This document shows, piece after piece, positions 6,752 through 13,194 of a DNA stretch of 13,690 nucleotides. Origin of the DNA: Ruminococcaceae bacterium UBA1244 (GTDB lineage Bacteria; Bacillota; Clostridia; Oscillospirales; Acutalibacteraceae); assembly GCA_002308635.1 (NCBI GenBank), contig DBWG01000098.1:150-13839 (forward strand), in the 5' to 3' direction. The notes below the pieces were generated by a model that saw only the letters and a list, made by a program, of their open reading frames with translations, was not told where the DNA came from and made no database searches. A program made the translations under genes and the position numbers. Within the stretch, counting starts at the first letter, position 1, and each line of letters starts with the position of its first letter.

Positions 6752-7303
6752 ATGTATGAAGAGATAACCGCTCAGGCAAAGCAGGCGGTCACCGAGATAC
6801 TGAGTGCTGCAAAGCTTAAAAAGGGCGATATATTTGTTGTCGGATGTTCTTCGAGTACGGTCGCAGGAAAATCATTCGGTTCTGCGTCGAGCATGGAGAT
6901 CGCTCAGGCGGTGTTTGACGGGATATATCCGCTGCTCAAAGAAAACGGCATATTCCTTGCCGCACAGTGCTGCGAGCATCTTAACCGTGCAATAATAACC
7001 GAAAGAGCAGCAGCCGAAAAACAGAACAGGGAAGAGGTCAACGTCGTTCCTCAGCCCAAAGCGGGAGGTTCCTTTGCAACGATAACATACAATACTCTTG
7101 AAGACCCTGTTGCAGTGGAACACATCCGTGCAGATGCGGGAATAGATGTCGGCGGTGTGCTTATCGGTATGCACCTGAAGGAGGTAGCTGTTCCTCTGAC
7201 ACTCAGCATAAAGCGCATCGGTGAAGCTCCGATAACCAGCGCAAGAACAAGAGCAAAATTCATCGGCGGTGAACGTGCGCATTATAACGAGAATATGAAA
7301 TAA
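6752..7303 (+). CDS. UPF0340 / TIGR01440 family protein (YwlG-like)
   Basis: This 183-aa protein matches the YwlG-like UPF0340 family from memory: the N-terminal GDIFVVGCSSSTVAGKSFGSASS block (residues about 25-47), the AAQCCEHLNRA block and the GGVLIGMHLKEVAVPL block are distinctive. No enzymatic activity is established that I can name. The start at ATG 6752 is supported by AGAGGTG 6 nt upstream; an upstream in-frame ATG at 6626 lies inside rpsA and would add non-family sequence. It follows ispH-rpsA after a 70-bp gap containing a hairpin, and precedes the HD gene by 12 bp, so these two genes form a pair at the end of the operon. Confidence 0.88.
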   Translation: MYEEITAQAKQAVTEILSAAKLKKGDIFVVGCSSSTVAGKSFGSASSMEIAQAVFDGIYPLLKENGIFLAAQCCEHLNRAIITERAAAEKQNREEVNVVPQPKAGGSFATITYNTLEDPVAVEHIRADAGIDVGGVLIGMHLKEVAVPLTLSIKRIGEAPITSARTRAKFIGGERAHYNENMK

Positions 7304-7315
7304 AGGGGGAGGACA

Positions 7316-7897
7316 ATGGGTTACAAGGAAGAGTTTATTGATATCTACACACAGAACGTAAAGCGTGAGGGAAGTGCAGAGCTGCTTGAATGGCTGCAAA
7401 AAACGGACTTTTTTACAGCGCCCGCAAGTACAAAATACCACTGCGCCTGTGAACAGGGTCTTCTCATGCACAGCCTGAGCGTATATCATACCCTGATGGA
7501 CAGACATTTTGACCCTGACAAGGACAATCCCGAAAGCTTTGCTATTTGCGCACTGCTCCATGACCTCTGCAAAGCGCAGTTCTATAAGGTGTCTACACGC
7601 AATGTCAAGAATGAAGAGACCGGACAATGGGAAAAGAAACCGTATTATTCCGTAGAGGATACATTCCCTTACGGACACGGCGAAAAATCCGTGTTCCTTA
7701 TTGAACGTTTTATGCGCCTTAAAACATCTGAGGCGATGGCGATACGCTGGCACATGGGCGGTTTTGACGAGGCGGTAAAGGGCGGCAGCTTTGCGATAAG
7801 TCTTGCCTTTGAAAAATTCCCGCTTGCAGTAAAGCTTCATCTTGCCGATCTTGAATCCACCTATCTCAGAGAAAAGCATACATCAGCCATGAAATAA
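7316..7897 (+). CDS. HD-domain phosphohydrolase family protein
   Basis: The 193-aa soluble protein has the layout of an HD-superfamily metal-dependent phosphohydrolase. Candidate ligands are His52 (GLLMHSLSV), His82-Asp83 (LLHDLCK), His121 (YGHGEKS), His146 (IRWHMGG) and Asp178 (LHLADLES), in the order expected for the H...HD...H...H...D set. The substrate is unknown; nucleotides or nucleic acid ends are typical of relatives. It starts at ATG 7316 with a strong purine ribosome binding site (GGGGGAGG, 7305-7312) and lies 12 bp after the UPF0340 gene. A clear terminator follows 5 bp after the stop, so it is the last gene of the plus-strand operon. Confidence 0.85.
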   Translation: MGYKEEFIDIYTQNVKREGSAELLEWLQKTDFFTAPASTKYHCACEQGLLMHSLSVYHTLMDRHFDPDKDNPESFAICALLHDLCKAQFYKVSTRNVKNEETGQWEKKPYYSVEDTFPYGHGEKSVFLIERFMRLKTSEAMAIRWHMGGFDEAVKGGSFAISLAFEKFPLAVKLHLADLESTYLREKHTSAMK

Positions 7898-7932
7898 AAA
7901 ATGCTGCCTTGAATCATTCAGGGCAGCTTTTT
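7898..7932. terminator. Bidirectional intrinsic terminator between convergent genes
   Basis: GCTGCCTTGAA (7903-7913) pairs with TTCAGGGCAGC (7917-7927) around a TCA loop, an 11-bp stem with one G-T pair. It is followed by TTTTT and preceded by a run of A, so it can act in both directions: for the HD gene on the plus strand and for the phosphoesterase gene on the minus strand. Confidence 0.88.
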
Positions 7933-7941
7933 GCATATTTT

Positions 7942-8436
7942 TTACTTTATCACAACAGGGCCGAACTCACTGTCCGGATATTCGGCTGCGGTTATCTTTC
8001 CGGTTTTTTCGTCAATGTCTATCATACCGTAACATTCATCAAAGCCTACAGAACCGGGGTTCATTATGAGCATCCTGCCGTCTGCCGTGGTGAGCTGACT
8101 GTGAGTATGTCCGAAAAGAACGATGTCGGCATTTTCCTGATGTCCCAGAGCCGCAAGACTATAGAGACTTTCCTTTACACGCTGGATGTGACCGTGAGTG
8201 AGCATGATCTTTTTGCCGCAGACAGTTACCGTCAGCAGGCTGGGAAAGTCACAGTACCAGTCGCAGTTGCCTTTTACTGAATAGAACTGTTTATCCGGAA
8301 ATTCCGCCATCATATCCTGAATGTCGTTATGGCCGTCGCCGCAGAAAAAAATGACCTGAGCGTTTTTGTGCCTTTTTATTGCACGTTTCATATCGGAGCA
8401 GTTGCCGTGAGAATCGGAAAAAACCAAAAGTTTCAT
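7942..8436 (-). CDS. YfcE/MJ0936-type metallophosphoesterase
   Basis: The 164-aa protein is a small calcineurin-like phosphodiesterase of the YfcE/MJ0936 type. All dinuclear metal-site motifs are present: FSDSHG (Asp8, His10), CGDGHND (Asp34), KGNCDW (Asn57), THGH (80-83) and FGHTH (109-112), ending with MNPGSVG as usual. It is cytosolic with no signal peptide. The in vivo substrate of this group is not settled; phosphodiesters or cyclic nucleotides are tested in vitro. AAGGG just upstream of the ATG serves as ribosome binding site. It is transcribed alone, convergent with the HD gene and divergent from the small-protein operon, whose putative -35 element overlaps its start codon. Confidence 0.93.
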   Translation of the reverse strand: MKLLVFSDSHGNCSDMKRAIKRHKNAQVIFFCGDGHNDIQDMMAEFPDKQFYSVKGNCDWYCDFPSLLTVTVCGKKIMLTHGHIQRVKESLYSLAALGHQENADIVLFGHTHSQLTTADGRMLIMNPGSVGFDECYGMIDIDEKTGKITAAEYPDSEFGPVVIK

Positions 8437-8461
8437 ATTTTCATCCCTTTTAACATATCAT
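8433..8461 (+). promoter_or_regulatory. Sigma-E-like (sporulation) promoter before the small-protein operon
   Basis: TCATATT (8433-8439), a 14-bp spacer and CATATCAT (8454-8461). The B. subtilis sigma-E consensus is about KMATATT, 14 bp, CATACANT; the -35 fits fully and the -10 differs at two positions. The -10 also fits the looser sigma-K pattern CATANNNT. No sigma-A promoter of comparable quality was found here. Assignment by eye only. Confidence 0.45.
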
Positions 8462-8518
8462 TAATTGAACACTGAGCCGCATGGTGCGGAAAGCAGTGAT
8501 CTATCAGGGGGTGGTCCT

Positions 8519-8674
8519 ATGGATCAGAAAAGTACAGAGAAGATATTCAATGATCTTTCTGCCGACCAGAGGAAGCAGGTGGAGAGCATACTTGCGGACA
8601 AAAACAAAACTCAGCAGATACTCGACAGTCCGCAGGCAAAGGAGCTGCTGAAAAAACTGATGGGGGAAAAATAA
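8519..8674 (+). CDS. Small unrecognised protein, 51 aa
   Basis: The start chosen is ATG 8519, preceded by AGGGGGTGG (8506-8514); a TTG 54 nt upstream would fall near the predicted transcription start and is less likely. The 51-aa product is hydrophilic and mostly helical by appearance, with heptad-like spacing: LSADQRKQVESILADK and SPQAKELLKKLMGEK. It resembles short proteins I have seen in clostridial genomes without assigned function. It is the first of three closely spaced small genes (3 bp to the next). No membrane segment or signal peptide is visible. Function unknown. Confidence 0.7.
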   Translation: MDQKSTEKIFNDLSADQRKQVESILADKNKTQQILDSPQAKELLKKLMGEK

Positions 8675-8677
8675 CCT

Positions 8678-9049
8678 ATGGAAGACCTGTCCCGTAAGAT
8701 AAGCGAGCTTCTGAGCGATCCTCATGCCCTTGAACAGATCAGGGGACTTACGGGACTGCTCGGTCAGACACCGGACAAGCCTGAACAGCCCCAGCATAAG
8801 GAAACTCCGGATCCGGCAGACAAAAGCTTTTCGGGTATGCCAGACCCGAATATGATCGGTATGGTTATGAAGCTTGCTCCGCTTTTGCAGTCTGCAAAGG
8901 AAGAGGACGACAGCACACGTCTCCTGAAAGCGCTGAAGCCCTTTATGCACGATGAACGCTCAAAGCGCATTGACGGAGCGATAAGGCTTCTGGGCATAAT
9001 GAAGATACTGCCGCTGCTGAAGGGTGCAGATACGGGTTTGTTCGGTTAG
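8678..9049 (+). CDS. Unrecognised 123-aa protein with amphipathic helices
   Basis: The protein has an N-terminal helical part (MEDLSRKISELLSDPHALEQ), a Pro/Gln/Asp-rich linker (about 31-58) and a C-terminal helical part with repeated Leu pairs: MVMKLAPLL (62-70), RLLKALKPFM (81-90), then RIDGAIRLLGIMKILPLL (97-114). These look like amphipathic, surface- or membrane-associating or self-associating helices rather than true transmembrane spans. GGGGGAAA at the end of the upstream gene serves as ribosome binding site. It sits 3 bp after the 51-aa gene and 13 bp before the next. I do not recognise a characterised family; co-expression of all three small genes is likely. Confidence 0.75.
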   Translation: MEDLSRKISELLSDPHALEQIRGLTGLLGQTPDKPEQPQHKETPDPADKSFSGMPDPNMIGMVMKLAPLLQSAKEEDDSTRLLKALKPFMHDERSKRIDGAIRLLGIMKILPLLKGADTGLFG

Positions 9050-9062
9050 TTTTTTAAGGCAG

Positions 9063-9410
9063 GTGACAGCAATTACCGACACCGAACTCAGAAGAATGCA
9101 GCAGGAAGCTGTAAGGCGGACTCAGGAGATGCAGCGGCGTGCGCAGGCAGTAAGACAAGTATCGGAACCTCCGCCTGCGGAAACGCCGGAGCCTCTTCCT
9201 GAAAAGCCGCAGGAAGCTCCGGAAAATAATAATACCGTATTCAACAAACCGCCCGGACACAGCATTTTTGAAAAAAGTGCGCCGGGCGGGATATTTGATA
9301 CACTTTTCAGGGACAAGGAGAAAACACTGATACTCGGTATCGTACTGCTCCTGATGGACGAGAAAACAGACAACAGTTTAATTATGGCGCTGATGTATCT
9401 GCTTATCTGA
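9063..9410 (+). CDS. Unrecognised protein with proline-rich linker and hydrophobic C-terminus
   Basis: The third small gene encodes about 115 aa. An Arg/Gln-rich helix (LRRMQQEAVRRTQEMQRRAQ) is followed by a Pro/Glu linker (about 40-65) and a segment GHSIFEKSAPGGIFDTLF. Two short C-terminal hydrophobic stretches come last, LILGIVLLLMDE and LIMALMYLLI, ending at the stop; these could form a hairpin in or on a membrane. The start is uncertain: GTG 9063 is given, but AGGTG at 9061-9065 is better spaced for an ATT codon at 9072, and ATG 9096 has no ribosome binding site. The 3' end overlaps the convergent proA end by 8 bp, with no terminator between. Confidence 0.65.
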   Translation: MTAITDTELRRMQQEAVRRTQEMQRRAQAVRQVSEPPPAETPEPLPEKPQEAPENNNTVFNKPPGHSIFEKSAPGGIFDTLFRDKEKTLILGIVLLLMDEKTDNSLIMALMYLLI

Positions 9411-10647
9411 CCTGACCGTCACCTTCGATTATGAACTTCATGGAGGTCAGTTCATTCAGACCCATCGGTCCTCTTGCGTGGAGCTTCTGAGTGGAAATGC
9501 CGATCTCAGCGCCGAGACCGAACATACCGCCGTCTGTGAAGCGAGTTGAAACATTGACATAAACGGCTGCGGAATCCACAGACGCAGTAAATTTCTTTGC
9601 GTTTTTGTAGTCGTTGGTGACGATGCACTCACTGTGGCCGGTAGAATACTTTGCGATATGTTCGATAGCTTCATCGAGAGAGGAAACTACCTTTACGGCA
9701 AGGATATAGTCGCCGTATTCTGTTTCCCAGTCGCTCTCTTCGGCAGGTACAACACAGTCACCGAGGATAGCTGCGGTCTTTTTACAGCCTCTAAGCTCAA
9801 CATTTTTTTCATCGAGCCTTGCCTTTATAACGGGCAGGGCTTTTTCTGCGATATTTTCATGTACGAGGATAGTTTCGATAGCATTGCATACGGAAGGACG
9901 GGATGTCTTTGCATTGTAGATGATATCGGCAGCCATGTTGATGTCTGCGCTCTCGTCCACATATACATGGCAGTTGCCTGCGCCTGTCTCGATAACAGGT
10001 ACTTTTGCATTCTCGACAACGGCTCTGATAAGTCCCTTGCCGCCTCTTGGGATAAGCACGTCAAGATATTCCGTAAGTTCCATAAGCTCAACGGATGACT
10101 GTCTTGTAGTGTCCTCGATGAGCTGAACGGAATTTCTGTCAAGACCTGCACTCTCAATAGCATCCTGCATTATTTTTGCAAGGCACTTGTTTGAGTTGAT
10201 AGCTTCCTTGCCGCCTCTGAGTATAACTGCGTTGCCGCTTTTGAGACAAAGCACGGCAGCGTCTACCGTTACGTTGGGACGGGACTCAAAAATGATTCCG
10301 ATAACTCCGAGCGGTACTCTTATTTTTGTGATCTCCATTCCGTTAGGTCTTGTGCTGCCGGAAATAACTGTTCCGATAGGGTCCTGCAAAGCGGCAACTT
10401 CAAGAACGCCGTCTGCAACGCCCTTGATCCTGCCTTCGTCAAGTCTGAGCCTGTCGATGAGTGCAGCGGAAAGACCGTTCTTTTCGCCGTTGTCAAGGTC
10501 GACCTTGTTTGCTGCAATGATAGCGTCCTGATTTTCGATCAGTGCCTTTGCGATAGTTCTGAGAGCATCGTTCTTTTTTTCTCCGGCAACGGCAAGCTGT
10601 CTTGAAGCAGCCTTTGCCTTCATGCCCATTTCATCGATTATTCTCAT
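9403..10647 (-). CDS. proA: Glutamate-5-semialdehyde dehydrogenase (gamma-glutamyl phosphate reductase)
   Basis: ProA reduces gamma-glutamyl phosphate with NADPH to glutamate-5-semialdehyde in proline synthesis, working with ProB so that the labile intermediate is passed on. The product is 414 aa, normal length, an aldehyde-dehydrogenase-fold enzyme. Visible blocks are IIFESRPNVTVDAA (about 118-131), LRGGKEAINSN, LIPRGGKGLI, and the catalytic cysteine in TSRPSVCNAIE (Cys254). The C-terminal region contains FTDGGMFGLGAEIGISTQKLHARGPMGL, typical of ProA. The ATG at 10645-10647 is chosen because AGAGGTG lies 6 nt upstream; the GTG at 10656 lies within that ribosome binding site. It follows proB after 24 bp. 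Confidence 0.97.
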   Translation of the reverse strand: MRIIDEMGMKAKAASRQLAVAGEKKNDALRTIAKALIENQDAIIAANKVDLDNGEKNGLSAALIDRLRLDEGRIKGVADGVLEVAALQDPIGTVISGSTRPNGMEITKIRVPLGVIGIIFESRPNVTVDAAVLCLKSGNAVILRGGKEAINSNKCLAKIMQDAIESAGLDRNSVQLIEDTTRQSSVELMELTEYLDVLIPRGGKGLIRAVVENAKVPVIETGAGNCHVYVDESADINMAADIIYNAKTSRPSVCNAIETILVHENIAEKALPVIKARLDEKNVELRGCKKTAAILGDCVVPAEESDWETEYGDYILAVKVVSSLDEAIEHIAKYSTGHSECIVTNDYKNAKKFTASVDSAAVYVNVSTRFTDGGMFGLGAEIGISTQKLHARGPMGLNELTSMKFIIEGDGQVR

Positions 10648-10671
10648 AAAAAACACCTCTTTGATATATTT

Positions 10672-11475
10672 TTATATACGTCCTTCTGCGGCGGTAAAAA
10701 GAGTGCCGACAGGTTCGCCGTCAATAAGCTTGTAGATATTGTTAAGGTCGTTTCCGCTCATAACACAGCAGTTTATACCTGCGCCTGTAGCGGCAGCCGC
10801 TGCGGGTATTTTTGTTGCCATGCCGCCCGTACCTCTGTTTGATCCTGTACCGCCTGCCATTTCTCTGATAGAGTCGTCGATATGCTTGACGACAGATATC
10901 TTTTTTGCATCGGGGTTCTTTCTCGGGTCAGAATCATACAATCCGTCAATGTCCGTGAGGATGACCAAAAGATCAGCGCCGACAAGGTCTGCAACAATAG
11001 CCGAAAGGTTGTCGTTGTCTCCGAAATTCTCTCCGACAAGCTCATCTATGGCAACGGTATCGTTTTCGTTGACTATCGGGATGATGCCCATTTCGAGAAG
11101 CGTCTGGAAGGTGTTTGTTACGTTCTGGCGTGAGTGGTCGTTGATAACAACGTTCTTTGTGAGCAGCACCTGTGCAACGGAGTTGTTGTATTCTCCGAAG
11201 AATTTATCATACAGGAACATAAGCTCGCACTGACCGACAGCCGCAAGAGCCTGTTTGTAGCGTGTTTCGGACGGGCGCTGCTTGAGCTTGAGCTTTCCCA
11301 TGCCGACACCGATAGCACCGGAACTGACGAGTATTATCTGCTTTCCGCTGTTGTGAAGGTCGCTCAGCACCTTGCAGAGCATTTCGAGTTTTCTGAGATT
11401 TACATTTCCGTTTTCGTATGTCAGTGATGAAGTACCGACCTTGAAAACTATTCTTCTTGTTCTGAAAGTATCCAT
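10672..11475 (-). CDS. proB: Glutamate 5-kinase, short form without PUA domain
   Basis: ProB phosphorylates glutamate to gamma-glutamyl phosphate, the first and usually feedback-inhibited step of proline synthesis. The 267-aa protein holds a complete amino-acid kinase domain: FKVGTSSLT (11-19), VSSGAIGVGMG (50-60), VNENDTVAIDE (135-145), FGDNDNLSA (151-159), LTDIDGLYDSDP (173-184) and GTGGMATKI (215-223). It lacks the C-terminal PUA domain of the about 367-aa E. coli enzyme; short forms are known in Firmicutes and other bacteria. AGAGGA lies upstream of the ATG at 11475. It is the first gene of proBA, with a strong promoter about 40-65 bp upstream. Confidence 0.96.
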   Translation of the reverse strand: MDTFRTRRIVFKVGTSSLTYENGNVNLRKLEMLCKVLSDLHNSGKQIILVSSGAIGVGMGKLKLKQRPSETRYKQALAAVGQCELMFLYDKFFGEYNNSVAQVLLTKNVVINDHSRQNVTNTFQTLLEMGIIPIVNENDTVAIDELVGENFGDNDNLSAIVADLVGADLLVILTDIDGLYDSDPRKNPDAKKISVVKHIDDSIREMAGGTGSNRGTGGMATKIPAAAAATGAGINCCVMSGNDLNNIYKLIDGEPVGTLFTAAEGRI

Positions 11476-11512
11476 TTTTTGATTCCTCTTGCCTTTTTGA
11501 GATTACCTGTAG

Positions 11513-11541
11513 ATTATACCACACAATACCTGCCCGGTCAA
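11513..11541 (-). promoter_or_regulatory. Sigma-A type promoter of proBA
   Basis: On the minus strand, TTGACC (11541-11536), a 17-bp spacer and a perfect TATAAT (11518-11513). The leader to the proB ATG is about 30 nt, too short for a T-box or other riboswitch. The -35 lies inside an imperfect inverted repeat (CCTGCC at 11529-11534, GGCAGG at 11550-11555). Confidence 0.78.
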
Positions 11542-11555
11542 GACGGGAAGGCAGG
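11529..11555. repeat. Inverted repeat covering the proBA -35 box
   Basis: CCTGCC (11529-11534) and GGCAGG (11550-11555) enclose a 15-bp centre that holds the -35 hexamer. The centre has its own short CCCG/CGGG pairing. The dyad is a candidate operator for control of proline synthesis, but six-base arms are short and chance is possible. Confidence 0.3.
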
Positions 11556-11634
11556 CACTTTGATGAATTTGAGCGCCGGCGCATAACCTCTTGAATATGG
11601 GAAATAATAACAAAAAACCATGACGGAGGAGAAA

Positions 11635-12183
11635 ATGTACAGTATAGTGATCTGCGGTGACAGCGATGAAAGGATACTTACAAAAACGATAGCAGGGACG
11701 TGTATGAGATACGGCGGGGTATTCGTATCGGACGGGAAAAATATCTATGAGACAGGGGAGGGTACTGAATTTCTGATACTTTGTGCAGACAGTGAGAGTG
11801 AAATAAGCTGCGGCGGGATACTTGTTGTCGGGAGCGGTATCGGCGGAGGATATCCGGTGATAAAAAACAAGGAAATAATAACAATTGCGGACACAGGTGA
11901 TGCAGAACGGCTTTCGTTTCTTGCCGGTCACGAAGGTGTCGTCATAGGCTGTTCAATGTCGCATTGCGATACGGTAAGCTTATCATGCAGTACAGACTGC
12001 CGCATCGTTAGTTTAAGACGTGAGCTGACGACGCTTGACGGCGATATTATCGAACCGTGTGAGATCGCTGTCAGGTGCAGTGAAGATATACCGGTCTATC
12101 CGCTGCTTGCATCGAGCTGTGTATTGGCTCTGTGCGGTGTGCCATACGAAAACGGGTATGATATATATAGTGATCCGACTTAA
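11635..12183 (+). CDS. Cysteine-rich protein of unknown function
   Basis: The start is ATG 11635, with GGAGG 5 nt upstream at 11625-11629; the ATG at 11620 would place that ribosome binding site inside the gene. The 182-aa product has 12 cysteines, including the cluster C106-x4-C111-x6-C118-x3-C122, which could bind a metal or Fe-S cluster. There is a Gly-rich stretch GGILVVGSGIGGGYP (about 60-74), then IITIADTGDAERLSFLAGHEGVVIGCSMSHCDTVSLS, and RRELTTLDGDIIEPCEI, ending with a hydrophobic PLLASSCVLALCGV. The central motifs recall an uncharacterised clostridial family I know only as hypothetical. It is divergent from proBA with no clear promoter of its own seen. No signal peptide. Confidence 0.75.
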   Translation: MYSIVICGDSDERILTKTIAGTCMRYGGVFVSDGKNIYETGEGTEFLILCADSESEISCGGILVVGSGIGGGYPVIKNKEIITIADTGDAERLSFLAGHEGVVIGCSMSHCDTVSLSCSTDCRIVSLRRELTTLDGDIIEPCEIAVRCSEDIPVYPLLASSCVLALCGVPYENGYDIYSDPT

Positions 12184-12194
12184 TGAGTACATTG

Positions 12195-12227
12195 AATGTT
12201 GGAGCGCTGGTCTGTGCGTTGAACATT
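12195..12227 (+). terminator. Imperfect hairpin after the cysteine-rich gene, possible terminator
   Basis: AATGTT (12195-12200) pairs with AACATT (12222-12227), and an inner AGCGC/GCGTT pairing continues the stem after a small internal bulge. AATTTTCAATTTT follows. It starts 12 bp after the stop codon, so a weak terminator is plausible; it also forms the edge of the intergenic repeat region. Confidence 0.4.
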
Positions 12228-12260
12228 AATTTTCAATTTTAAATTTAACTCCACACTCCA
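12222..12260 (-). repeat. A/T-rich intergenic repeat region with 16-bp dispersed repeat, copy 2
   Basis: The last 16 bp (12245-12260) are the exact reverse complement of 2554-2569. The preceding part is low-complexity ATTTTCAATTTTAAATTT. The remainder of the 216-bp intergenic region (12261-12338) shows no gene and no strong structure. Confidence 0.5.
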
Positions 12261-12338
12261 CCCTTTGCAGTTATTGTTTTGGATTGCTGCAGAAAGCCGT
12301 TATTGAGTGTCCTTTCGGGCAATTTGAATCCATAGCAG

Positions 12339-12367
12339 TTGACAATTTTTTTGTAAAGCTGTATGAT
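12339..12367 (+). promoter_or_regulatory. Strong sigma-A promoter of the ABC ATPase gene
   Basis: A perfect TTGACA (12339-12344), 17-bp spacer with a T-run, and TATGAT (12362-12367, five of six). Transcription would start near 12374, about 26 nt before the ATG. It is the closest match to consensus in the window together with the proBA promoter. Confidence 0.8.
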
Positions 12368-12399
12368 TAGAGTATAAACTGCCGGAAGGAAGTGACGCT

Positions 12400-13158
12400 A
12401 TGAGTGAAGAAAAGACCTCATCAGCCTCGACAGAAGCCGAAAAGCCGATCATAGTTTTCAAGGATGTTTCAAAGGTATATACGCTTTACAAAAACAGCCG
12501 TGAACAGTTTACGGCGCTGTTTTACAATTCCAAAAAGTTCAAAAAACACACTGCTCTTGAAGGAGTGAGCTTTGAGATAAGAAAGGGAGAATCTGTCGCC
12601 ATAATCGGGCGCAACGGTGCAGGAAAATCTACCCTTCTCAAAATGATAACCGGAGTGGCATTCCCGACAGAAGGCGAGATATACGTCAAAGGACGTGTGT
12701 CCGCTCTTCTCGAACTGACGGCAGGCTTTGTGCCGGATATGACCGGACGGGAAAATGTCCGCTTCAAGTGCTACGTTCTGGGACTCAGGGGTGACGACAT
12801 AGACAAGATAGAGCAGAAAGCTATAGAATTTGCTGAACTGGGCGAATATATCGACCAGCCGGTAAGGACTTATTCGTCAGGTATGAGAGTGCGTCTGGGA
12901 TTCGCCATCAACGTAAATACTGAACCCGACATACTTGTCATTGACGAGGCACTGAGCGTCGGCGACAATACATTCAAAAAGAAGTGCAAGGACAAGGTCA
13001 GCGAGCTTATAAAAACCGGAATAACAGTTCTCTATGTCAGCCACAACAAGGACATACAGGATTTCTGCCGGCGCTGTATCTACCTTCAGAACGGAAAGAT
13101 AATATTTGACGGCGCAATGGAAGAGGCTATGAAGAAATTTCCTGAGTTTGCAAACTGA
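12400..13158 (+). CDS. ATP-binding protein of a polysaccharide/teichoic acid type ABC exporter
   Basis: This 252-aa ATPase belongs to the group that powers export of lipid-linked polysaccharides or teichoic acids (TagH, Wzt, KpsT-like). Motifs are Walker A GRNGAGKST (70-78), a Q-loop region with LLELTAGFVPDMTGREN (103-119) typical of this group, the signature YSSGM (158-162, in place of LSGGQ), Walker B ILVIDEALSVGD (178-189) and the switch histidine in VSHN (His215). The insertion FTALFYNSKKFKKHTALEGVSF before Walker A is also characteristic. There is no C-terminal substrate-binding extension as in long Wzt. The partner permease (TagG/Wzm type) is not adjacent: the upstream gene is unrelated and pgk follows. 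AAGGA lies 9 nt before the ATG. No clear terminator follows. Confidence 0.9.
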   Translation: MSEEKTSSASTEAEKPIIVFKDVSKVYTLYKNSREQFTALFYNSKKFKKHTALEGVSFEIRKGESVAIIGRNGAGKSTLLKMITGVAFPTEGEIYVKGRVSALLELTAGFVPDMTGRENVRFKCYVLGLRGDDIDKIEQKAIEFAELGEYIDQPVRTYSSGMRVRLGFAINVNTEPDILVIDEALSVGDNTFKKKCKDKVSELIKTGITVLYVSHNKDIQDFCRRCIYLQNGKIIFDGAMEEAMKKFPEFAN

Positions 13159-13194
13159 CAATTCAAAAATATCTGTTAAAATTTACATTTGCTA

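Noticed and set aside
6872..7879. 335-codon open frame on the minus strand
   Set aside because: It lies opposite two well-supported genes (UPF0340 and HD), has no ribosome binding site and gives a Cys/Phe-rich product without recognisable motifs; an antisense shadow.
9634..10098. 154-codon open frame on the plus strand inside proA
   Set aside because: Antisense to conserved ProA sequence, no ribosome binding site and no family resemblance.
11476..11512. T-box or proline-responsive riboswitch upstream of proBA
   Set aside because: The mapped promoter leaves a leader of only about 30 nt, too short for a T-box or any known riboswitch.
12302..12323. Short hairpin (TGTCC/GGGCA) upstream of the ABC ATPase promoter
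   Set aside because: Five-base arms with a G-T pair and no T-run; not distinguishable from chance.
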